Shown: positions 1-6,466, counted from the first letter of the stretch. The stretch is DNA of 7,036 nt from an uncultured Prevotellaceae bacterium (GCA_947306845.1 CAMZHP010000174.1:1-7036); one strand, 5' to 3'. Notes: generated by a model from the letters alone, not told the origin. Numbers and translations: made by a program.

Positions 1-21
1 AGTGAAGAGTGAAGAGTGAAA
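1..21. repeat. 7-bp tandem repeat AGTGAAG, three copies
   Basis: Two exact copies of AGTGAAG (1-7, 8-14) are followed by a third with one change, AGTGAAA (15-21), ending four bases before the ATG of the ABC ATPase. The tract may extend left of the window. It supplies the only purine-rich sequence before that start (GAGTGAA), so it could help ribosome loading. It also contains the in-frame TGA (17-19) that fixes the ATG at 26 as the first usable start. Confidence 0.8.
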
Positions 22-25
22 TATC

Positions 26-1528
26 ATGAATGCCATTGAAGTCAATCATATCAGCAAGAGCTATGGGGCAGTGAAGGCACTCGACGATGTGTCGTTCACC
101 GTAGGCAAGGGCGAAGTATTCGGGCTGATAGGTCCTGACGGAGCCGGCAAGACATCATTGTACCGCATCCTCTGCTCACTGCTGTTGCCAGAGAAAGGAT
201 CCGCCACCGTTGACGGTTTCGACGTGGTGGGGCAGATGCAGGAAATCCGCAAGCGTGTAGGTTACATGCCCGGCAAGTTCTCGCTGTATCAAGACCTGAC
301 CGTAGAAGAGAACCTGGAGTTCTTCGCCACGCTTTTCGGCACGACTGTCAGAGAAGGTTACGACTCCATCAAGGCCATCTACTCGCAGATAGAACGATTC
401 AAAGATCGTCGGGCAGGAGCACTCTCCGGCGGCATGAAACAGAAATTGGCCCTGAGTTGTGCATTGGTTCACCAACCCAGTGTGCTGTTCCTCGACGAGC
501 CGACCACGGGTGTCGATCCCGTGAGCCGCAAGGAGTTCTGGGAAATGCTCGGCATGCTGAAGGAGCGCGGCATCACCATCTTGGCCTCCACACCCTATCT
601 CGATGAAGTGCGTTGCTGCGAGCGCGTGGCCTTTCTCGACCACGGCAGGATCCGCGGCATCGACACGCCGGCTGTGATTCTTGACCAATTCAGAGACATC
701 TTCAATCCGCCACCCATTGTCAGGGTTTCTGATGATGAAGAGAACGTTTCGTGTTCAAAATCCCCAACTTCCGACCTCCGATCTCCAACCCCCAACGTCA
801 TCGAAGTGGAGCATCTGGTAAAAGCTTTCGGGGACTTTCATGCCGTCGACGATATCAGCTTCACCGTGAAGAAAGGCGAGATATTCGGATTCCTCGGTGC
901 CAACGGAGCCGGCAAGACCACCGCCATGCACATGCTAACAGGTCTGAACCAACCGACCAGCGGTACCGGCCGTGTCGTGGGCTATGATATCCGTACAGAG
1001 TATGAGCAGATCAAGAAGCATATCGGCTATATGTCGCAGAAATTCTCACTCTACGAGGATCTGACCGTCGCTGAGAACATCCGCCTCTTCGCAGGCATCT
1101 ATGGGATGCGCGACGACGAGATTCGCCAAAAGACCGATACCCTCCTGGAGCACCTACAATTCGCCGACCACAAACACACTCTCGTAAAAAGCCTCCCGTT
1201 AGGCTGGAAGCAGAAACTCGCTTTCTCGGTGAGCATCTTCCATGAGCCAGGCGTAGTGTTCCTCGATGAGCCCACGGGCGGTGTCGACCCTGCCACACGC
1301 CGGCAGTTCTGGGAACTTATCTACGATGCTGCCAGCCGCGGCATCACCATCTTCGTGACCACCCATTACATGGACGAGGCCGAGTACTGCGACCGCATCT
1401 CCATCATGGTCGACGGCAAGATCAAGGCCATAGGCACACCCGAAGCCCTGAAGCAAGAATTCCACCAGCCCGATATGGACCACGTGTTCACTTATCTGGC
1501 CCGGCAGGCAACCCGTTCAAGCGATTAG
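26..1528 (+). CDS. ABC exporter ATPase with two fused nucleotide-binding domains (YbhF-like)
   Basis: This 500-residue cytoplasmic ATPase would power the two permeases encoded directly downstream. Domain 1 (about 1-225) has Walker A GPDGAGKTS (36-44), signature LSGGM (133-137) and Walker B FLDEP with E158. Domain 2 (about 258-495) has Walker A GANGAGKTT (291-299), Q-loop Q338, Walker B with E415 and switch histidine H447. Domain 1 has G83 where the Q-loop glutamine belongs and P190 at the switch-histidine position. Domain 2's signature is the unusual LPLGW (390-394). E. coli YbhF has the same two-domain layout and a similar LPLGF signature, from memory. Substrates of such pumps are usually drugs, cations or other small molecules; none can be read here. 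The start at 26 is secure because an in-frame TGA lies at 17-19. Linker residues around 245-256 are encoded by 7-bp repeats. Confidence 0.93.
   Translation: MNAIEVNHISKSYGAVKALDDVSFTVGKGEVFGLIGPDGAGKTSLYRILCSLLLPEKGSATVDGFDVVGQMQEIRKRVGYMPGKFSLYQDLTVEENLEFFATLFGTTVREGYDSIKAIYSQIERFKDRRAGALSGGMKQKLALSCALVHQPSVLFLDEPTTGVDPVSRKEFWEMLGMLKERGITILASTPYLDEVRCCERVAFLDHGRIRGIDTPAVILDQFRDIFNPPPIVRVSDDEENVSCSKSPTSDLRSPTPNVIEVEHLVKAFGDFHAVDDISFTVKKGEIFGFLGANGAGKTTAMHMLTGLNQPTSGTGRVVGYDIRTEYEQIKKHIGYMSQKFSLYEDLTVAENIRLFAGIYGMRDDEIRQKTDTLLEHLQFADHKHTLVKSLPLGWKQKLAFSVSIFHEPGVVFLDEPTGGVDPATRRQFWELIYDAASRGITIFVTTHYMDEAEYCDRISIMVDGKIKAIGTPEALKQEFHQPDMDHVFTYLARQATRSSD
759..793. repeat. Degenerate 7-bp tandem repeat inside the ATPase gene, five copies of RAYYYCC
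   Basis: Five consecutive heptamers fit RAYYYCC: AATCCCC, AACTTCC, GACCTCC, GATCTCC and AACCCCC. They encode the linker around SKSPTSDLRSPTP between the two ATP-binding domains and stop just before domain 2 begins (NVIEVEHL). A 7-base unit is not a whole number of codons, so the pattern exists at DNA level and the serine/proline-rich linker follows from it. It looks like intergenic-type repeat DNA carried within a reading frame. The copies are degenerate, so slippage is probably slow. Confidence 0.75.
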
Positions 1529-1531
1529 GTT

Positions 1532-2590
1532 ATGAAACAGTTCCATAGTTTTGTCATCAAGGAAACCAAGCACATCCTGCGCGACAAGCGTACGATGCTG
1601 ATACTCTTTGGCATGCCTCTTGCGCTGATGCTCCTCTTCGGTTTCGCCATCACCACCGACGTGAGAAACGTGCGCACGGTAGTGGTCACAGCCAATGCCG
1701 ACCACGCCACCCAACAAGCGGTGGAAAGACTCTCCCATTCAGAGTATTTCATCATCGTGCGCACCGTCGCCACACCACAGGAGGCTGAGCGGTTCATTCG
1801 CAATCAGAAAGCCGATCTCGCCATCGTCTTCGCAAGAGACTTCGCTTCAAAGAAAAGCGGTGTGCAATTCATCGTAGATGGTGCCGACCCCAACATGGCG
1901 CAGCAGTGGACAAACTACGCCACTCAGGTGCTGCTCAACCCGGCGGGTGGGTTCGTCAACACCAAGATGCTCTACAACCCACAGGCCAAGTCGTCCTATA
2001 ACTTCGTGCCTGCCATCATGGGCATGCTGCTGATGCTCATCTGTGCCATGATGACCTCGATATCCATCGTCCGCGAGAAAGAGAAAGGCACCATGGAGGT
2101 GCTCCTGGTGTCGCCCACCAAACCGCTGATGATCATCATCGCCAAGGCGGTGCCATACCTGGTACTGGCCTTCGTAATCCTCATCATCATCCTGCTCATG
2201 GCGCGGTTTGTGCTTGGCGTGCCGCTGGCGGGTTCGCTGTTCTGGATATTTGTCATCTCAACGGTCTATATCATGCTGGCCCTCTCGTTGGGGCTCCTCG
2301 TGTCCAACGTGGCACAGACACAACTCGTGGCCCTCCTGCTCTCTGCCATGGTGATGCTGATGCCCATCGTGATGCTCTCAGGCATGATTTTCCCCGTGGA
2401 GTCGATGCCCCAGATTCTGCAGTGGGTCTCAGCCATCATCCCCACCCGTTACTACATCTCGGCCATGCGCAAGCTGATGGTCATGGGTGTCGGCGCTGAG
2501 CAGGTGCTCTTCGAACTGACCGTCCTCACAGGCATGCTCATTGCCCTGCTGGCGCTGTCGCTCGCCACTTTCAAGAAAAGGCTGGAGTAA
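1532..2590 (+). CDS. ABC-2 type transporter permease, first subunit (YbhS/YbhR-like)
   Basis: This 352-residue inner-membrane protein is one half of the membrane channel of the exporter. It has the ABC-2 layout: a short cytoplasmic start, one membrane helix (about 22-40), a large extracytoplasmic domain (about 42-155), then five helices (about 158-180, 203-224, 235-258, 264-285, 327-346). The loop REKEKGTMEVLLVSP (181-195) is the conserved segment after the second helix that is expected to contact the ATPase. The start lies three bases after the ATPase stop codon, which points to one transcript and coupled translation. The downstream permease shares its pattern, including SEYF/SNYF in the outer domain, so the two probably form a heterodimer. 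The exported substrate is unknown. Confidence 0.9.
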   Translation: MKQFHSFVIKETKHILRDKRTMLILFGMPLALMLLFGFAITTDVRNVRTVVVTANADHATQQAVERLSHSEYFIIVRTVATPQEAERFIRNQKADLAIVFARDFASKKSGVQFIVDGADPNMAQQWTNYATQVLLNPAGGFVNTKMLYNPQAKSSYNFVPAIMGMLLMLICAMMTSISIVREKEKGTMEVLLVSPTKPLMIIIAKAVPYLVLAFVILIIILLMARFVLGVPLAGSLFWIFVISTVYIMLALSLGLLVSNVAQTQLVALLLSAMVMLMPIVMLSGMIFPVESMPQILQWVSAIIPTRYYISAMRKLMVMGVGAEQVLFELTVLTGMLIALLALSLATFKKRLE

Positions 2591-2614
2591 TCATTTCTCA
2601 ATTTCCAATAATCT

Positions 2615-3709
2615 ATGATGATCAGGTATCTTATCCAAAAGGAATTCACACAAATTCGCCGCAACGCGTTTCTGCCACGGCTCATCATCATATTTCCCAT
2701 CATGATCATGTGCATCATGCCATGGGTGATGAATATGGAGGTGAAGAACGTCGTGGTGGACGTGGTCGACCTCGACCATTCCACGCTCTCGCAGCGACTC
2801 GTCCACGATATCGAGCACAGCAATTACTTCATCTTCCACGGCCTAAAACCCACCTATGCCGAAGCCCTGAAAGACATCGAGCATACCGATGCCGACGTGG
2901 CGGTGGTCATCCCACAGGACTACAGCAAGGACTTGACACGTGGCCATCAGCCACAGGTGCTGATTGCCGCCAATGCCGTCAACGGCACGAAAGGAAACAT
3001 GGGAGCTGCATACCTATCGCAGATAGTAACAGCCAACCTGGCAGATGTCTATCCCAATGCCACGGCCATCCAGTCGAAAATCTCCACCTTGTTCTTATAC
3101 AACAAGCACCTCAACTTCAAACTCTTCATGATTCCGGCATTGTTCGCCATCGTGATGATGCTGATGACAGGGTTTCTGCCGGCACTCAACATCGTCAGCG
3201 AGAAAGAGGCTGGCACCATCGAGCAAATCAACGTCACACCCGTCAGCAAGTGGAGCTTCATTCTTTCAAAACTCATCCCCTATTGGCTCATCGCCCTGTT
3301 TGTCATCACCGTATGCCTCTTGCTGGCCTGGCTCATCTATGGCATCACGCCCTTCGGTTCGCTATGGCTCATCTACTTGCTGGCCATGCTGCTGGCTCTG
3401 TTCTTCTCATCGCTCGGACTCATCATCTCCAACTACAGCGACACCATGCAGCAGGCCATCTTTGTGATGTGGTTCTTCGTAGTCATCCTCATGCTCCTCA
3501 GCGGTCTTTTCACCCCTACCCGCTCCATGCCCTCATGGTCATACCTGACCACCTACATCAACCCCATGTGTTACTTTGTTGATGCCGTGCGCACCGTATT
3601 CGTCCGTGGTGGCGACCTGCACAGCATCTGGCATCAGGTGCTAGCCCTCATGGGCATCGGACTCTTCATGGGAGGCTGGGCCGTGCAGAGCTACAAGAAA
3701 AATAACTGA
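2615..3709 (+). CDS. ABC-2 type transporter permease, second subunit (YbhR/YbhS-like)
   Basis: This 364-residue inner-membrane protein is the partner of the preceding permease. It has a first helix at about 22-40, an outer domain at about 42-165, and hydrophobic helices at about 169-192, 216-240, 247-272, 279-299 and 340-357. The conserved ABC-2 loop reads SEKEAGTIEQINVTP (195-209). The outer domain repeats the sister's layout: EVKNVVVDVVDLDHST near its start, then SNYF and a DADVAVVIP strand. It follows the first permease by 24 bases with no promoter visible between them, so it should be co-transcribed. ATG codons at 2615 and 2618 are both possible starts and differ by one methionine. It is the last gene of the exporter operon, since a fresh promoter follows. 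Confidence 0.9.
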   Translation: MMIRYLIQKEFTQIRRNAFLPRLIIIFPIMIMCIMPWVMNMEVKNVVVDVVDLDHSTLSQRLVHDIEHSNYFIFHGLKPTYAEALKDIEHTDADVAVVIPQDYSKDLTRGHQPQVLIAANAVNGTKGNMGAAYLSQIVTANLADVYPNATAIQSKISTLFLYNKHLNFKLFMIPALFAIVMMLMTGFLPALNIVSEKEAGTIEQINVTPVSKWSFILSKLIPYWLIALFVITVCLLLAWLIYGITPFGSLWLIYLLAMLLALFFSSLGLIISNYSDTMQQAIFVMWFFVVILMLLSGLFTPTRSMPSWSYLTTYINPMCYFVDAVRTVFVRGGDLHSIWHQVLALMGIGLFMGGWAVQSYKKNN

Positions 3710-3738
3710 CACAAGGAACTGAGAATTCTGATGGTGTT

Positions 3739-3756
3739 GAGGGCAAATTGACCCTC
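3739..3756 (+). terminator. Possible weak terminator hairpin after the exporter operon
   Basis: GAGGG (3739-3743) and CCCTC (3752-3756) can pair around an eight-base loop, 30 bases after the last permease stop. The stem has only five pairs and no proper run of T follows, so intrinsic termination would be inefficient. It sits where an operon end is expected, just before the next promoter. Confidence 0.3.
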
Positions 3757-3762
3757 TGAAAC

Positions 3763-3793
3763 TTTGACTGCTCGAATTCTTTCTGTATCTTTG
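3763..3793 (+). promoter_or_regulatory. Bacteroidetes-type promoter for the hydrolase gene
   Basis: TTTG (3763-3766), a 19-base spacer, then TATCTTTG (3786-3793) match the Bacteroidetes housekeeping consensus TTTG-N19-21-TAnnTTTG at every fixed position. Transcription would begin near 3798-3802 and leave a leader of about 70 bases before the ATG at 3869. The match also argues against starting the hydrolase at the upstream in-frame TTG (3764), because that codon is part of the promoter. Confidence 0.75.
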
Positions 3794-3868
3794 CAGCAGC
3801 TTGTTCCCCCAAGCGATGTGATCTGGAACATACACCAAGAAGTTCCTCCTATTAATGACTTTACTACG

Positions 3869-5047
3869 ATGAACCGAAAGAACAAATCCTTTGGGAAGAC
3901 ACTGCATTGTGGCTGTCTGGCGCTTCTGCTGCTCTGCTGCATCCAAGCCTACGCCCAAAAACGTACCAAGTACGAGTTCATGCGCAATCTTCCGATCTAT
4001 GCAGACTCGCTGATTGCTGATTTCAATTATCCCCTGGCGTGGGGCAACAGTGGCATTACAGACTTTAACGAATGGCGGCGTGTGGCCCGCCAGAAAGTGT
4101 TCGACTGCATGCTAACCCCTCCGCCGCCACCTGCCCAGGGCTATGAGACAAAGATCATTTCCGAGGAGCAGCGCGACGGATACAAAGCCCGCAAAATAGA
4201 AATCAGGCTCAGCCGTTACTATACCGTGCCAGCCTATGTGCTGATTCCCAATGGCAAGGGACCATTCCCCGCCGTCAACGTCTTGCACGACCATGGTGCC
4301 CACCTGTTCATCGGCAAGGAAAAGATGATCCGACCATTGGCCTGTGAGGATTCCTTGGTCATCAAGGATGCCGATGAATGGGCGGCCAATCTCTATGAGG
4401 GGCAGTTCTTCGGCGATTATCTGGCCAGGAATGGCTATGTGGTGTTCTCCGCCGACGCACCGATGTGGGGCGAGCGCGGACAGATGGAAGGTGCCCTCCG
4501 CGACCGTTACGACATGATTGCCGGCAACATGATGCTGTATGGCATCGACCTGTCTGCCTATATGACCTACGACGACATTTCGGGCACAGAGTATCTTGCC
4601 ACATTGCCCGAGGTGGACGCGACGAGGATCGGCTGCACGGGTTGTTCCATGGGGGCATACCGGGCATGGATGCTCTCCGCTCTCTCCGACCGCATCAAAG
4701 TGGGGACTGCTGTTTGCTGGATGGTGACCGCCGACGAGCAGATGAGTTTCAAGTACAAAAGGACGGAGAACGGAGGCTTTGCCAACTGCTTCCCTGGTCT
4801 CCGCCGATGGTTGGACTATCCGCATGTCGCCAGTCTGGCATGCCCTAAGGCGATGCTTTTCATCAACGGTTCGCAGGACAAACTCTTCCCCGTGCCAGGT
4901 GTGGAAAAAGCATTTGCCAACATGCATGAGACCTGGAAGTCGCAAGGTGCTGACGACCTGTTGGAAACGGAGATTTGGGAGATGCCCCACAGTTGCCCCA
5001 TACGAGCTCAACAGCGGGTCTTGGAGTTCTTCCAAAAGCATCTATAA
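3869..5047 (+). CDS. Exported alpha/beta hydrolase, dienelactone hydrolase / acetyl-xylan-esterase-like
   Basis: This 392-residue serine hydrolase, probably an esterase, is predicted to act outside the cytoplasm. A signal peptide (basic MNRKNKSFGK, hydrophobic core 15-25, cleavage likely after AYA29) opens it; no lipobox is seen. The nucleophile elbow is GCSMG (258-262) with S260, the acid is probably D337 in NGSQDK, and the histidine is H374 in MPHSCP. HDHGAH (140-145) fits the oxyanion-hole strand, and DAPMWGER (196-203) resembles the D-x-x-x-x-GER motif of large secreted Bacteroidetes and Planctomycetes hydrolases of this class. The substrate is unproven; a carbohydrate ester is a guess from relatives. 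In-frame TTG at 3764 would add 35 residues ahead of the signal peptide and overlaps the promoter, so ATG 3869 is preferred. The small membrane protein gene follows after 51 bases. Confidence 0.85.
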   Translation: MNRKNKSFGKTLHCGCLALLLLCCIQAYAQKRTKYEFMRNLPIYADSLIADFNYPLAWGNSGITDFNEWRRVARQKVFDCMLTPPPPPAQGYETKIISEEQRDGYKARKIEIRLSRYYTVPAYVLIPNGKGPFPAVNVLHDHGAHLFIGKEKMIRPLACEDSLVIKDADEWAANLYEGQFFGDYLARNGYVVFSADAPMWGERGQMEGALRDRYDMIAGNMMLYGIDLSAYMTYDDISGTEYLATLPEVDATRIGCTGCSMGAYRAWMLSALSDRIKVGTAVCWMVTADEQMSFKYKRTENGGFANCFPGLRRWLDYPHVASLACPKAMLFINGSQDKLFPVPGVEKAFANMHETWKSQGADDLLETEIWEMPHSCPIRAQQRVLEFFQKHL

Positions 5048-5098
5048 TAGTTGAAAGCAAGAGATACTGAATGACTTGAATGTCAAAATCATACCACT

Positions 5099-5752
5099 AT
5101 GGCAGAAAAGAAGAAACCAATCAAACGAGAACCGAGAATCCAGTACGACTATCAAGTGAGGCTCTATGATGACGGCAAGTACCATTGGATGTACGACCTC
5201 AACATGCTGAAGAATCCTTCTGTGCTGATAGATGTTTACAAGATGTTGGGGATGACCATCATCATTACGTCCATCCTTATTTTTGTGCTTATCTCATGTG
5301 AAGATGGGGTGAATCTTGAGAATTTTACCTTCATATTGAAACTGATGGGTCTCCTGACAGGCATCATGTTTGTGCTCGGTTTGTTGGGATACCTCTTATA
5401 TGCGGCTTTATCGGGCTGGGTATATACCGTGCATTTCATCATGGATGAGAAAGGTGTGGAGCATCAGCAGGCACCGCGTAGCCAAAAAGTTGCAAAGAAG
5501 ATAAGCATGCTCACCGTACTGGTGGGACTTTTTGCACGCAAGCCTGGCGTGGTGGGGTCAGGCATGCTCGCGAGCCGTACCTCGATGATTACCGAATTCT
5601 ACCTTGTCAAGAAAGTGAAAGCAAAACGGTGGATGAACACCATCATGGTGAATGAAACCTTTGAGAAGAACCGTGTATATGTCAGCGACGCAGATTTCGA
5701 CTTTGTCTACGACTATATCAGTTCACATTGTCCGAAAGCGAAAATCTGTTGA
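5099..5752 (+). CDS. Two-helix membrane protein of unknown function
   Basis: This 217-residue protein is not one I can assign to a named family. It starts with a lysine-rich cytoplasmic segment (MAEKKKPIKREPR) and a short polar region (15-40), followed by two membrane helices (about 48-66 and 77-103) joined by a short acidic loop (CEDGVNLEN). A C-terminal domain of about 110 residues is predicted to lie in the cytoplasm and alternates beta-like strands with basic patches, ending FDFVYDYISSHCPKAKIC. The layout of two helices plus a compact beta-rich tail resembles bacterial PH-like membrane proteins, but that is a guess. No TAnnTTTG box is visible in the 51 bases before it, so it is probably transcribed with the hydrolase. 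No signal peptide and no catalytic motif are evident. Confidence 0.75.
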   Translation: MAEKKKPIKREPRIQYDYQVRLYDDGKYHWMYDLNMLKNPSVLIDVYKMLGMTIIITSILIFVLISCEDGVNLENFTFILKLMGLLTGIMFVLGLLGYLLYAALSGWVYTVHFIMDEKGVEHQQAPRSQKVAKKISMLTVLVGLFARKPGVVGSGMLASRTSMITEFYLVKKVKAKRWMNTIMVNETFEKNRVYVSDADFDFVYDYISSHCPKAKIC

Positions 5753-5765
5753 AACGATATTGAAA

Positions 5766-5808
5766 ATTGCGGCATCCCGTGTCTTTCTGACTAACGGGAT
5801 GCCGCAAT
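5766..5808. terminator. Bidirectional terminator hairpin between convergent genes
   Basis: A perfect 15-bp inverted repeat (5766-5780 with 5794-5808) encloses a 13-base loop; the core stem is GCGGCATCCCGT. It lies 13 bases after the stop of the membrane protein gene and 23 bases beyond the stop of the convergent minus-strand gene. Read on the minus strand the stem is followed by TTTTC, a short T-run. On the plus strand it is followed by GTTAAC, so termination should be better for the arginine-rich gene. Confidence 0.75.
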
Positions 5809-5831
5809 GTTAACTACCTGATAATATTGGG

Positions 5832-6308
5832 TTAACGGGTAGGTGCCGGACGACGCTGAGTCTGGCGCGGTGCCGGTCTATTGCCCTGACGAGGGGCATA
5901 GCTATTGCCTTGACGCGAAGCATCATAATTTCTTGCTGGTGCATTTCTGTAGCTTCTTGCAGGAGCATTCCTGTAGCTTCTTGCAGGAGCGTTTCTATAG
6001 CTTCTCCCTGGAGCACGTCTGTAACTTCTTGCAGGAGCATGTCTGTAGCCTTTTGCAGGAGCACCCCTATAATACCGACGGTGATAAGGTGCGGCATGAG
6101 CGCGACGGGCACGATGATGCCTAGCTATTTCACCACATGCGGGGCAGGTGCGAGGATAAAATCTGTGGGGATTGGGATGATTATGCCTCATCAGAGGCCT
6201 GTGATGAATGCGTGCGCGGCGTGGATCACGCGGTGGCTCAAATGTGAGTGCATTAACTGCCAGACACATCACCAAAAGCGAAATAATAGCAAAAAGTGTC
6301 TTTTTCAT
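5832..6308 (-). CDS. Small exported arginine-rich repeat protein of unknown function
   Basis: This 158-residue protein has a signal peptide (MKK, then a hydrophobic core to about residue 19, likely cleaved near VNA20). The mature part is strikingly basic: 33 arginines in the whole protein against four acidic residues. A His/Arg/Pro region contains CPAC (C55, C58), a possible metal or disulfide pair. Residues 83-130 are six 8-residue repeats close to APARSYRN. The tail repeats RQGN and PAPRQ/PAPTR. I do not recognise a family. Its charge suggests binding to an acidic partner such as lipopolysaccharide, capsule or nucleic acid, but nothing proves that. The signal peptide favours this strand over the overlapping plus-strand frames. 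It converges on the membrane protein gene and seems to be transcribed alone from a promoter at 6356-6387. Confidence 0.75.
   Translation of the reverse strand: MKKTLFAIISLLVMCLAVNALTFEPPRDPRRARIHHRPLMRHNHPNPHRFYPRTCPACGEIARHHRARRAHAAPYHRRYYRGAPAKGYRHAPARSYRRAPGRSYRNAPARSYRNAPARSYRNAPARNYDASRQGNSYAPRQGNRPAPRQTQRRPAPTR
5919..6062 (-). repeat. 24-bp coding tandem repeat, six copies
   Basis: Six 24-base units in register encode, from the N-terminal side, APAKGYRH, APARSYRR, APGRSYRN, APARSYRN, APARSYRN and APARNYDA. The two central APARSYRN copies (5943-5966 and 5967-5990) differ at one base in 24, so duplication there may be recent. Because 24 bases equal eight codons, gain or loss of units would change repeat length without breaking the frame. 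Confidence 0.9.
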
Positions 6309-6355
6309 TGATTAAAAGGATTTGTTATTGATTTAAGTAAAATAATATACTTTTG

Positions 6356-6387
6356 CAAATATAGCCAATTATTTTCAATTCTGCAAT
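6356..6387 (-). promoter_or_regulatory. Bacteroidetes-type promoter for the arginine-rich protein gene
   Basis: On the minus strand, ATTG (6387-6384), a 20-base spacer and TATATTTG (6363-6356) fit TTTG-N19-21-TAnnTTTG with one mismatch in the upstream box. Transcription would begin near 6350 and leave a leader of about 40 bases before the ATG at 6308. An eight-base T-run (minus strand, 6402-6395) lies just upstream of the -33 box and could act like an AT-rich UP element. Confidence 0.55.
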
Positions 6388-6394
6388 TATTTCT

Positions 6395-6453
6395 AAAAAA
6401 AATGTCATTTTTAAATTAAATGGCTTGAAATAGTACGAAACTGTTAACTATTT
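6395..6453 (-). terminator. Possible weak terminator region after clpA
   Basis: Beyond the clpA stop, AAATAGT and ACTATTT (6447-6453 with 6428-6434) can form a seven-pair AT-rich stem with a 12-base loop. A run of eight T on the minus strand follows at 6402-6395, next to a small palindrome (AAAAATG-A-CATTTTT). The stem is weak and far from the T-run, so this is only a candidate. The rest of the 158-base spacer (6309-6466) is AT-rich and holds the promoter but no gene that I can see. Confidence 0.25.
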
Positions 6454-6466
6454 GAATACAGACTAT

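Noticed and set aside
2710..3582. Plus-strand open frame (290 codons) within the second permease
   Set aside because: It lies in a different frame inside a clear ABC-2 permease gene, and its translation is His/Arg-rich low-complexity sequence without domains.
3723..3780. GAATTCT occurring twice (3723-3729, 3774-3780) near the hydrolase promoter, considered as an operator pair
   Set aside because: Two short matches 51 bases apart are weak evidence, and the unit is mostly the self-palindromic GAATTC, so chance is a sufficient explanation.
4112..5041. Long minus-strand open frame (309 codons) opposite the hydrolase
   Set aside because: The plus strand encodes a complete hydrolase with signal peptide, catalytic triad and promoter. 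The opposite frame has no recognisable domain and is a by-product of GC-biased codon use.
5919..6062. Regular repeat tract considered as a CRISPR array
   Set aside because: Units are contiguous 24-mers with no unique spacers, and they lie in frame within a coding sequence.
5910..6311. Plus-strand frames of 133 and 93 codons over the arginine-rich gene
   Set aside because: Their repetitive Cys/Ser composition is the antisense of the 24-bp repeats. The minus strand has the signal peptide, promoter and terminator.
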